Positions 8,610-16,042 of a stretch of DNA of 64,000 nucleotides are shown here, one piece after another. Made by a program: the position numbers and the translations under genes. How positions within the stretch are numbered: position 1 is the first letter of the stretch; the number at the start of each line of letters is the position of its first letter. Under the pieces are notes generated by a model. The model was given only the letters and a program-made list of their open reading frames with translations, was not told the origin of the DNA and ran no database searches. Origin of the DNA: Prauserella cavernicola (lineage in GTDB: Bacteria > Actinomycetota > Actinomycetes > Mycobacteriales > Pseudonocardiaceae); the NCBI RefSeq assembly GCF_016595675.1, contig NZ_JAENJH010000002.1, forward strand, positions 434,001 to 498,000. Direction: 5' to 3'.

Positions 8610-10849
8610 CCACTCATCGTGTCATGAGATGCACTCTCATTGGTCACCGTCACGTGCCGATCGGTCGCCGAACGTGGCCGCCTCGGTGCGGGGATCACCA
8701 CCTCGTCGAGGCTGCGCACGGTGAGTGATCCCTGCAGGCGGAGGGCGTTGACCGCGCCGAGCGGCGACCCGATGGGCGCCGCTTTGACGGCGCTCAGGTC
8801 GGCCAGCAGGTACAGCCGCCTGCGCACCCTGGTGACCGCGGCACCGAAGGAACGTACCCGTTCGGCCCAGTCGTCACCGGTCAGATCCACGAGCACGGTG
8901 TCGAACTCGTCGCCGGGCAGGGTGCGCGCGGTCCCCACGGCGACGCCGAGCCGGTCGCGCACCGCGGCGAGCCAGGCCTCGGACTGCAGCCGGTTGGGAG
9001 CCACCACGGCGGTGGTGTCCCGCCCGGTGCCCTCGGCGAACCGCACCACCGCCGCGTAGTCGGGAGCCGCGCCCGCCGTGTCGAGCAGCACGACCTCGGT
9101 GTCGAGCTTGCCCCTGCCCTCCAGCACGTCGTAGCCGGTGCTGTTGGCGAGCGCGCGCACGCCGGTGCCGAACCGGAGCTGCCTGGTGAGCACGGCGCAC
9201 CCCGAGTGGGTCTCGGCGTCCTCAGGCGTGCGGATGCCGCAGTGCGCGAACGGCGTGGTGAGCGTGAAGCGGCGGACCTCGGGCACGTTCTTGATGCTCG
9301 GCGGGCGCACGCGCGGACCGGGACGGCGGAAGTCGCCGAAGAGCACGGCGGTCTCGCGCGCCTGCGCGACCGCGAGGAGCACATCGGACAGCCGCGCCGA
9401 ACCCGCGTCGTCGACCAGCACGACGTCGAAGGGCCGCTCCGCCACGAACCGGCGGGCCGGGCAGACGCGCACGACCCTGCCGGAGAACCCGGTCTCGTAG
9501 CGCCTGCTGTGAGCCCGTTCGCCGAGCCACCACAGGCGCTCCTCGAGCTGTCCGCGCCGGGCGGCCCGGTCGGGGCTCCGGCCCAGCAGGGCCTCGCGCC
9601 GGGCGTACACACCGGGCAGGTCGAGCCGCAGGCACTCGGCGTGGAACCGGCGGTCCTGATCGGACGCGAGGCCGATCGAGCGCAGCTGCGCGATCCGGCC
9701 GCGCAACTGCTCGAAGCGAGCGTGGGCGGCGGCCTCCTCGCGCGCGGCCGCGTCGAGCCGGTCGTGCGCACCGGTCAGTCCGCTCTCGATGCCGACGGCG
9801 TCGTCGTCGGTGAGCGGCGCGGCCTGCGCACGGCAGTCGGCGATGCGCTGTTCGAGCCGGAGCCAGTCGGCGTCGGCGGCCCGCAGCGCCCTGCGGTCGG
9901 CGCGCCTGCCGCGGTAGAACCGGCGCCTGCCCTCGATGCGGGCGCTGAGCGTGGCGACCGTGTCCGAGACGGCGCCGACCTGGGCGGTCAGCTCGCGTGC
10001 CTCCGAGAGCCTGCCCCTGGCGACGGTGCTGTCGTGCCACGTCTCGCGGACCGAACGCAGTTCGCCCTGTGCCGCGGCGAGCTCGTCGCAGGCCTGTTCG
10101 TGCGTGCTGCGCGCCTCGGCGAACTCGGTCTCCAGCGACGACGACCGCTCGTGGTTCTCGATCCTCCGCGTCGCGGCGAGGAAGGCCGCGTGGTCGTATC
10201 CGGCGAGCTCCTCGTCCAGCTCGGCGATGTCACGTTCGATGCTGGTGAGCTCGGCGAGATGTTCCTGGATCACCAGTCGCTCGGCGTCGTGCCCCGGATC
10301 GAGCGGCGCCTCGTCACCGGCCACGATCAGCACCCGCTTGCCCGCGCGAGCGAGGTCGGCGGCGGCGTTGGCGATCAGGGTCGTCTTCCCGGTGCCAGGC
10401 CCGCCCCAGACCAGCCGCAACCCCGGCCGGAAGCAGGCTCGGAAGGCGTCGTTGGCCCGGTCGAGCTCTCCCGCGGCGAGCTGGTCGGCGAGCGGCGCGT
10501 GGCCGAGCCCCCGCAACTCGCGCGCCAGGCGTTCCAGCGACTCCCGCGAACGGACCTGTCGCGCCCACACGCGATCGCAATCGGGTGGGATGGGGCCGGC
10601 TATGCCGAGCCAGAGGACACCGCCCCTCAGCTCGGCCCGCACGGGTATCGCGGGCCCGTTCCGGGGTCCCTCGGGCCCCGCGACCCGGACGTCGTCGATG
10701 GGATCGACACGCCTCCCCCGTACGTCGACGGCGTACTCGCCGTCTCCGGTCTTCCGGAACCGTCCCAGCTCGGTCCACTCTCCGGTCTCGCGGGCGTGCT
10801 CCAGCTCCGCTTCGACCGCGCGAGCAGCCTCCTGCCGCCAATCGGCCAT
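8606..10849 (-). CDS. SF1 helicase-like AAA ATPase with central coiled coil
   Basis: A 747-residue protein. Walker A is [12 protein letters not shown] near residue 145; it is followed by a long Glu/Ala/Arg-rich coiled-coil stretch (about 180-400), a Walker B-like VLVDDAG, and a C-terminal half with superfamily 1 features (a TRQLRFG motif and [13 protein letters not shown] resembling motif VI). This is the layout of DNA2/NAM7-type helicase-like proteins. I chose ATG 10849 over an in-frame codon 33 bp upstream because it has a GAGAGGGG ribosome binding site. It is the first gene of a two-gene operon with the Pro-Glu repeat protein and diverges from the MazG-like gene. Confidence 0.75.
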   Translation of the reverse strand: MADWRQEAARAVEAELEHARETGEWTELGRFRKTGDGEYAVDVRGRRVDPIDDVRVAGPEGPRNGPAIPVRAELRGGVLWLGIAGPIPPDCDRVWARQVRSRESLERLARELRGLGHAPLADQLAAGELDRANDAFRACFRPGLRLVWGGPGTGKTTLIANAAADLARAGKRVLIVAGDEAPLDPGHDAERLVIQEHLAELTSIERDIAELDEELAGYDHAAFLAATRRIENHERSSSLETEFAEARSTHEQACDELAAAQGELRSVRETWHDSTVARGRLSEARELTAQVGAVSDTVATLSARIEGRRRFYRGRRADRRALRAADADWLRLEQRIADCRAQAAPLTDDDAVGIESGLTGAHDRLDAAAREEAAAHARFEQLRGRIAQLRSIGLASDQDRRFHAECLRLDLPGVYARREALLGRSPDRAARRGQLEERLWWLGERAHSRRYETGFSGRVVRVCPARRFVAERPFDVVLVDDAGSARLSDVLLAVAQARETAVLFGDFRRPGPRVRPPSIKNVPEVRRFTLTTPFAHCGIRTPEDAETHSGCAVLTRQLRFGTGVRALANSTGYDVLEGRGKLDTEVVLLDTAGAAPDYAAVVRFAEGTGRDTTAVVAPNRLQSEAWLAAVRDRLGVAVGTARTLPGDEFDTVLVDLTGDDWAERVRSFGAAVTRVRRRLYLLADLSAVKAAPIGSPLGAVNALRLQGSLTVRSLDEVVIPAPRRPRSATDRHVTVTNESASHDTMSG

Positions 10850-10935
10850 ACCACCCCTCTCAATCCAGACCGAGTAAACCAAGAGTGCTGGTTTGGGTAC
10901 AGAAAGTAATCCGAGAGTGTGATAGGCAGGGCCGC

Positions 10936-11253
10936 GTGACGCTCGACGACCTGATCCAGAGACTGCGCGATTTCGCCGCCGCCCGCGACTGGGAGCCCTA
11001 CCACACGCCGAAGAACCTGGTCATGGCGTTGTCGGGGGAAGTGGGCGAACTGACCGCTCTGTTCCAGTGGCTGACACCGGACGAATCGGTCAGAGCACTC
11101 GAGAACCCGGAGCTGAAGGCCGAGGTGCTGGACGAACTCGCCGACGTGCTGCTCTACCTGACGCGACTGGCCGACGTCCTGGGCGCGGATCTCCTGGAAG
11201 CGGCGAACGCGAAGATCGACCGCAACGAGGTACGGTTCCCAGCTACCGAGTAG
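10936..11253 (+). CDS. MazG-like nucleotide pyrophosphohydrolase
   Basis: A 105-residue all-helical protein of the MazG/dCTP pyrophosphatase (RS21-C6-like) family, which hydrolyses nucleoside triphosphates to monophosphates and pyrophosphate. The metal-binding signature is visible: LSGEVGELTALFQWL (near residues 33-47) supplies the first acidic pair and EVLDELADVLLYL the second. GTG 10936 gives the normal length for the family and a start shortly before the first helix (TLDDLIQRLRDF). It stands alone, diverging from the helicase-like operon. Confidence 0.88.
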   Translation: MTLDDLIQRLRDFAAARDWEPYHTPKNLVMALSGEVGELTALFQWLTPDESVRALENPELKAEVLDELADVLLYLTRLADVLGADLLEAANAKIDRNEVRFPATE

Positions 11254-11260
11254 CGCAGCG

Positions 11261-12016
11261 TCAGGCGAACTTCGTCTTCGGGCGCTCCTGCAACCGGCCG
11301 TCCACGTAGACGTCCACCAGTTCGTCGGTGAACGAGATCAGGCCGGCGACGCGCTCGCTCTCGGGCAACGGCGTGCGATACGACCACGCGAGGTTGGGGA
11401 CCAGCTCGTCACCCGCTCGCACCGAGAAGTACTCCGCGTCGCCCTTGTACGGGCAGCGGGTCACGCGCTGGCTCGGCTCCAGCAGGTCGAGCCGCACGTC
11501 GGTCTTCGGCAGGTAGTACCGGGTGGGCAGGTTCGTCTCGAACAGCAGCCGTGGCGCGTGCGTGTCGGCCACGGTCACGCCGTTGACCTCCACCCGGACG
11601 TGGCGCGAGCTCGGCAGGATGTCCACCCTCGTGCGCGGGTCGCGAGGGTGGACGTAGACCTCCTCGTCCTCCTCGAACCACGCGTCCATCGAGTCCCAGT
11701 CGAGCCGCACGTGATCGCGCAGCTCCTCCAGCGGCGACTCCGGGTAGTCGAGCACGGCGTCGACGGCCTCGCGGTCGCCGACCCGGAGCGTGGCCACCCG
11801 GCCCTCGCCCCGGCTCGGCGAGTTCCGCGTCTGTCCGGTAGGGACGATCAGCTCGGTGCTGACGTCCTCGCGCGGGAAGTAGTACGTCGGGAAGTACGGC
11901 ACCTCCCACACCAACAGCGGCCGCGTCGTGTCGGCCACCACCTTTCCTGCGAACAGGGCGCGGACCCGTTTCGCTCCGCGCTCCGTACGAACCCGGCCAC
12001 GGCTCTCAGTACTCAT
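11261..12016 (-). CDS. DUF427 family protein
   Basis: A 251-residue protein containing two copies of the DUF427 fold: an N-terminal half with RALFAGKVVADTTRPLLVWE and a C-terminal half with RVEVNGVTVADTHAPRLLFE and LPTRYYLPKTDV. Both halves keep the motif in which a short beta hairpin is followed by a PTYYFP/PTRYYLP strand. The biochemical role of the family is not established. It is convergent with the MazG-like gene, eight bases from its stop. Confidence 0.88.
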   Translation of the reverse strand: MSTESRGRVRTERGAKRVRALFAGKVVADTTRPLLVWEVPYFPTYYFPREDVSTELIVPTGQTRNSPSRGEGRVATLRVGDREAVDAVLDYPESPLEELRDHVRLDWDSMDAWFEEDEEVYVHPRDPRTRVDILPSSRHVRVEVNGVTVADTHAPRLLFETNLPTRYYLPKTDVRLDLLEPSQRVTRCPYKGDAEYFSVRAGDELVPNLAWSYRTPLPESERVAGLISFTDELVDVYVDGRLQERPKTKFA

Positions 12017-12044
12017 GGCAGTGGCAACGCCGCCGCGCCGGTGG

Positions 12045-12716
12045 TTATTTCACTCCCGCCATCGTGGCGTAGGCGATCACGTTGTCCAAGTAGTGGCCCG
12101 TCGAGTCGTCGAAGGCGCCGCCGCAGGTGATCAACCTGAGCTCCGGGCCGTCCGTGTTGCCGTAGACCTCCTCGGTCGGGAACTCCGCCTTCGCGTACCG
12201 CTCGACACGGTCGACCGTGTACACCACGCTCGTGCCGTCCTCACGGTGCACGGTCAACTGCTCGCCGGGCTGAAGTTCGTGCAGCCGGTAGAACACGCCG
12301 GGCACATTCGCGTAGTCCACGTGGCCGGCGATGATCGACGGCCCGACCTCGCCCGGCGTCGGACTTTCCACGTACCAGCCCGCGGTAGCCGCGTCGGTGG
12401 GCACTTCGAGCGCGCCGTCCGGTTCCAGTCCGAGATCGATGACCTCACCGGTGCGGACCCCGATCGACGGGATTTCGAGCGACGCAGGGCGCGATTCCGC
12501 CAGTGGCCCGCTCGGCTCCGGCTCGCTCGCAGAGACGGGCGCGGCGGGTCGTTCGGAGTGCTCTGCCGGCGCCGCAGTCGGGGTGGCTGGGGTGGCCACC
12601 GGGTCCGGCTGGGAGCCGAGCAGCACCGCCACGATCACCGCGACGGCGACCACCACGGCGGTTCCGAGGACGGCGAACACCCGCCATCGGAACCGCCTCG
12701 CGATGGGAGTGCTCAC
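12045..12716 (-). CDS. Class F sortase
   Basis: A 223-residue membrane-anchored transpeptidase. One transmembrane helix (about residues 11-33) is followed by a Pro/Ala linker and a sortase domain. Catalytic His lies in IIAGHVDYANVPG, Cys in LRLITCGG and Arg is expected shortly after, at the spacing of class F enzymes. These enzymes attach surface proteins to cell-wall peptides. The GTG start overlaps the stop of the upstream excalibur-domain protein (GTGA), so enzyme and likely substrate are co-translated. Confidence 0.9.
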   Translation of the reverse strand: MSTPIARRFRWRVFAVLGTAVVVAVAVIVAVLLGSQPDPVATPATPTAAPAEHSERPAAPVSASEPEPSGPLAESRPASLEIPSIGVRTGEVIDLGLEPDGALEVPTDAATAGWYVESPTPGEVGPSIIAGHVDYANVPGVFYRLHELQPGEQLTVHREDGTSVVYTVDRVERYAKAEFPTEEVYGNTDGPELRLITCGGAFDDSTGHYLDNVIAYATMAGVK

Positions 12717-13351
12717 GCCTGAACTCGGCGTCGGGCGGCGAACACCGCACCGGCGCCGACCAACGTCAGAGCGCCGAGCGCGACCAGCCCAGAGCCGTCC
12801 TCGTTGTCGCCGGTGCCGCCAGTGGCGACGCCGCCAACGGGGTGCACCGCGACCTGCTGGTCGTCGTCACCGGTCGACGCCGAGCCGAAGTGGCTCTCAC
12901 AGGCTTCGCCGTCGTTGTCGCCATCGAGGTTGTGGGGATCGCTGGGGTCCTGCTCGAGGGCAGCCTGCGCGTCGGACTGCGACGCGAAATCGTCGCAGTT
13001 CTTGTCGGCGACCGGAGCCTGCGTCGCCGGCGGCTGCTCGGCGGGCGGCTGGGTCGCAGGCGGCTGCTCGGCGGGCGGCTCCTCGACGGGCGGTTCCGGC
13101 GAGGGCGGCGGCGTGCCCGGGTCGTCGTCCGGGGCGCCGGGCAGGCTCTCGCAGGGAATGCCGTTGCCGTCGCGGTCGAGGTCGTACGGATCTCCCGGCA
13201 ACGAGTCGAAAACCTTCTTGGCTTCCTCCCAGGTTTCGAAGTCACTGCAGTTGTAGTCGGTCTGTGCCTCGGCGGTGGCAATGCCGGTACAGGCCATACC
13301 CGCTAGTGCGAACGCGGAGATAAACACCATCAGACGGCGCTTGACGGACAC
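12713..13351 (-). CDS. Surface protein with two excalibur calcium-binding domains (likely sortase substrate)
   Basis: A 212-residue secreted protein: signal peptide (about 1-28), a first excalibur domain (NCSDFETWEEA and LDRDGNGIPCESL), a Pro/Glu/Gln-rich linker, a second excalibur domain (NCDDFASQSDAQ and LDGDNDGEACES), and a C-terminal membrane helix with an Arg-rich tail. Excalibur domains carry a DxDxDGxxCE calcium-binding loop with paired cysteines. Just before the C-terminal helix is GGVATGG, which resembles a variant sorting signal. GTG 13351 has a GAAAGGG ribosome binding site. The class F sortase is encoded directly downstream with a 4-bp overlap. Confidence 0.87.
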   Translation of the reverse strand: MSVKRRLMVFISAFALAGMACTGIATAEAQTDYNCSDFETWEEAKKVFDSLPGDPYDLDRDGNGIPCESLPGAPDDDPGTPPPSPEPPVEEPPAEQPPATQPPAEQPPATQAPVADKNCDDFASQSDAQAALEQDPSDPHNLDGDNDGEACESHFGSASTGDDDQQVAVHPVGGVATGGTGDNEDGSGLVALGALTLVGAGAVFAARRRVQA

Positions 13352-13495
13352 GGGGATCCCTTTCGCGAGAAGGACGATGGATACCGAACGCCGGAAAGAT
13401 CACGTCGGATGTTCGGTCATATCGATTGATCCATATCCGCTTGTTACAGAGTTGACCAAAAAGATAAAAGAAATCTCCTCACAGACATTCGGGGA

Positions 13496-13572
13496 TGATT
13501 GTTGGCTCCTTTCCCCCGACCCCTCGGCGAGCACGCGACCTCGGGGTATGGACATCGAGGTGTTGCTCGTGA
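13496..13572 (+). repeat. Duplicated copy of the response-regulator promoter and first codons
   Basis: This stretch is a diverged copy of 14189-14266. Both contain GATTGTTGGC, then CTCGGCGAGCACG, then CCTCGGGGTATGG, and run into the first eight codons of the response regulator (MDIEVLLV here, MAIEVLLV at 14242), after which similarity stops. The start codons are 694 bp apart and the two flanking excalibur starts 698 bp apart, so the whole divergent intergenic block was tandemly duplicated. The rest of the 314-bp space between the excalibur genes (13352-13495) is relatively AT-rich and holds nothing else I can name. Confidence 0.8.
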
Positions 13573-13669
13573 GTGTCCCGTCCGCACACCGATCGACGGG
13601 ATCTCCTGCCAGGACGGCGCCGAGAACCGTGAGCGCCCGCCATCGGATCCGCCCGCCGGGAGTGGTCAC
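13573..13669 (-). pseudogene. Remnant of a second class F sortase gene
   Basis: A GTG at 13669-13667 overlaps the stop of the upstream excalibur gene exactly as in the intact copy and opens VTTPGGRIRWRALTVLGAVL, which matches the N-terminus of the sortase (STPIARRFRWRVFAVLG). A change of frame then leads to EIPSIGVRTG, identical to a segment in the middle of the intact sortase, before the sequence breaks off at the duplicated response-regulator fragment. The linker and the catalytic domain are deleted. Confidence 0.82.
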
Positions 13670-14049
13670 TCCTGGTTGCGGCGCCGGACTGTGACGGCTG
13701 CGCCCGCACCGATCAGCACCAGCCCGCCGATCCCGCCGAGCACGACCAGTTCGGAACCGGTGCCGGTGTCGCCGCCGGTGCCACCGGTGTCGACACCACC
13801 CCTTGGCTGCACCGGGACCTGAGGCGGGCCGGTGGAGCCGTTCTCACACGCGATGCCGTCGCCGTCACCGTCGAGATTGTTGGGATCACTGGGGTCGCGA
13901 TCGAGCGCGGCCTGCGCTTCGGCCTGCGAGGAGAAATCGTCGCAGTTCAAATCGTTCTGGGCCCCCTCCGCCGATGCGACACCGACGCAGGCCATACCCG
14001 CGAATGCGAACGCGGAAAGAAATATCGTCATACGACGCTTCATGGACAC
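13666..14049 (-). CDS. Surface protein with one excalibur calcium-binding domain
   Basis: A 127-residue paralogue of the protein at 12713-13351 with a single excalibur domain. After a signal peptide (about 1-27) comes NLNCDDFSSQAEAQAAL with the calcium loop LDGDGDGIACENG, then a linker and a C-terminal membrane helix ending RRRNQE. The segment GGVDTGG before that helix parallels GGVATGG in the paralogue. I chose GTG 14049 because it has an AAAGGTG ribosome binding site and gives MSMKRR, matching MSVKRR of the paralogue. Its own sortase partner is a remnant, so it may depend on the intact sortase at 12045-12716. Confidence 0.86.
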   Translation of the reverse strand: MSMKRRMTIFLSAFAFAGMACVGVASAEGAQNDLNCDDFSSQAEAQAALDRDPSDPNNLDGDGDGIACENGSTGPPQVPVQPRGGVDTGGTGGDTGTGSELVVLGGIGGLVLIGAGAAVTVRRRNQE

Positions 14050-14241
14050 GGCGATCACCTTTCGCTTGTGGGGCAAGGGATATCGGCGGCGACAACAGTT
14101 CCGGATGTCTTTTGTAATCGATTTGCCCTCGCATGCCCGTTACCGGCAGCAAAAAGAAGACAGGAATGGCCCCCGCCATCCCGCGGTCGTTGATTGTTGG
14201 CACGTTCCCCCAGCACCTCGGCGAGCACGTAACCTCGGGGT

Positions 14242-14889
14242 ATGGCCATCGAGGTGTTGCTCGTCGACGATCACGAGGTGGTTCGTCGCGGGTTGCGGGA
14301 GCTGTTGACCGACGAGCCCGACATCGAGGTCGTCGCCGAGGCGAGTTCGGCCGACGAGGCGCTCGCCGTGGCCATGCACGTGGAGCCCGACGTGGCCGTC
14401 GTGGACGTCCGGCTCGGCGAGACCGAGACCGACGGCGTGACGCTCTGCCGCGAGTTGCGGACCCGGCCCAACCCGCCGCAGTGCCTGGTGCTGACGGCTT
14501 TCGACGACGAGGAGGCCATGATCGGGGCGATCATGGCCGGGGCGTCCGGCTATCTGCTGAAGCAGGTTCGCGGGCAGGACGTGGTGAACGCCGTGCGCGA
14601 GGTCGCGGCGGGGCGGTCGCTGCTCGATCCGCTGACCACCGCGCGGCTGCTCGGCAAGATGCGCCATCCCACCGAGCCCGATCTGCTCGCCGAGCTGAGC
14701 GAGCGGGAACGCAGCGTGCTGGAGCTCATCGGCCAGGGCATGTCGAACCGCGAGATCGCCGAACGGCTGTTCCTGGCGGAGAAGACGGTGAAGAACTACG
14801 TCACATCGCTGCTCGGCAAGCTCGGTATGCAGCGGCGCACGCAGGCAGCGGCCTGGGTCGCCAGGCACGACGCGGCGCGCGGCGACTAG
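14242..14889 (+). CDS. NarL/FixJ (DevR-like) response regulator
   Basis: A 215-residue DNA-binding response regulator. The receiver domain (about 1-125) has the acidic pair in LLVDDHEVV, the phosphoacceptor Asp in VAVVDVRLG and the conserved Lys in GYLLKQV. The C-terminal LuxR-type helix-turn-helix reads LSERERSVLELIGQGMSN REIAERL with TVKNYVTSLLGKL as recognition helix. The layout resembles DevR/DosR of mycobacteria. Its stop codon overlaps that of the convergent histidine kinase by two bases, so the two form a pair. The upstream region was duplicated (see 13496-13572). Confidence 0.92.
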   Translation: MAIEVLLVDDHEVVRRGLRELLTDEPDIEVVAEASSADEALAVAMHVEPDVAVVDVRLGETETDGVTLCRELRTRPNPPQCLVLTAFDDEEAMIGAIMAGASGYLLKQVRGQDVVNAVREVAAGRSLLDPLTTARLLGKMRHPTEPDLLAELSERERSVLELIGQGMSNREIAERLFLAEKTVKNYVTSLLGKLGMQRRTQAAAWVARHDAARGD

Positions 14890-16037
14890 CGCAGCGGCAG
14901 GTCGAACGCCACGAGCGTGCCGAGGCTCGGCGAGGAGTTGACGAAGAACCTGCCGCCCGCGGCTTCGGCGCGCTCGGAGAGGTGCCGCAGCCCGCGCTGC
15001 GCGACGTCGTGGGGCACGCCGCAGCCGTTGTCGCGCACCCGCAGGCGAACGCCTTCCCGGTCGCGTTGCAGGCTCACCCTCGTCTCGCTCGCGCCGGAGT
15101 GGCGCACCACATTGGACAGTGCCTCGCGCAACGCCGCCCGCACGTGGTCGGCTCGTTCGGCGGGGATGTCGGCCAGCTCGCCGGAGAGTTCCAGGGTGGG
15201 CGGATAGCCGAGCAGTTCACCGGCGATGCGCACCTCGGCGCGCGCCGACTCCGCGAGGTCGGTCGCCGCCGGTTCCGGCGCGTGCGGCTCGGGATCGGGG
15301 GAGCGCAGGGCACGCACGGTGCCGCGGATCTCCTCGATGGTCTGGTCGAGTTGGTCGATCGCCTCGCCGAGCCGCGCGCCGTCGGCACCGGCGAACCGCT
15401 TGCGCATCCGCCGCCGCACGCGGTCGAGCTGCATCCCGGCCGCGTAGAGCCGCTGCACGATGACGTCGTGCAGTTCGCGCGCGATGCGCTCCCGCTCCTG
15501 GTAGAGCGTCACGCGATGCCGGGCGTTGGCTCCCTCCGCGAGTGCGAGCACGACACCGGCCTGGCTGGCGAACGCCGTGAGCATCTCCACCGTGCTGGCG
15601 GCGAAGGGCTCGCGGTCGCGCTCCCGGTAGACGGTGAGCACGCCGAGCTGACGCCCGTCCTTGCCGAACGGGGCCGCGGCGAAGGGCCCGTAGGACCGCA
15701 GCTCCCCCGGCACGTAGCGCGAGGTGCGCGGATCGCTGGTGACGTCCTCGGTGACGATCGGCTCGCCGCCCGCGGCCACCGTGCCGGCGGCGGACTCGGC
15801 GGGCAGCACGAGCCCGAGCAGGCCCGCGGTCTTCTCGCCGTGCGCGGACTCGACGGTGACGTGGCCGTCGTCGGCCCGCACCATCACGAGGCCAAGGTCG
15901 GCGTCGGCGAGCTCGGCGGCATGGCGGACGACGGAGCCCAGCACCGTGCCGGGGTCGTCGCCGGACAGTGCCGTCGTGGTGATCTCAGTGGCCGCGGACA
16001 GTGCTCGTGCGGCGATCGTGGGTTCCATCAGCAACAT
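14886..16037 (-). CDS. GAF-domain sensor histidine kinase (DevS-like)
   Basis: A 383-residue cytoplasmic kinase without transmembrane segments. One GAF domain (about 20-165) precedes a HisKA_3 dimerisation helix with the phosphoacceptor in ERERIARELHDVIVQRLYA and an ATP-binding domain with N box ALREALSNVVRHSGA and G box DNGCGVP. It lacks an obvious second GAF domain, unlike mycobacterial DosS. Start ATG 16037 follows GGAGG that overlaps the cydDC stop; an alternative ATG is at 16028. It probably phosphorylates the convergent response regulator, and its place directly downstream of cydABDC suggests a link to oxygen or redox control, which is inference. Confidence 0.88.
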   Translation of the reverse strand: MLLMEPTIAARALSAATEITTTALSGDDPGTVLGSVVRHAAELADADLGLVMVRADDGHVTVESAHGEKTAGLLGLVLPAESAAGTVAAGGEPIVTEDVTSDPRTSRYVPGELRSYGPFAAAPFGKDGRQLGVLTVYRERDREPFAASTVEMLTAFASQAGVVLALAEGANARHRVTLYQERERIARELHDVIVQRLYAAGMQLDRVRRRMRKRFAGADGARLGEAIDQLDQTIEEIRGTVRALRSPDPEPHAPEPAATDLAESARAEVRIAGELLGYPPTLELSGELADIPAERADHVRAALREALSNVVRHSGASETRVSLQRDREGVRLRVRDNGCGVPHDVAQRGLRHLSERAEAAGGRFFVNSSPSLGTLVAFDLPLR

Positions 16038-16042
16038 CAAGG

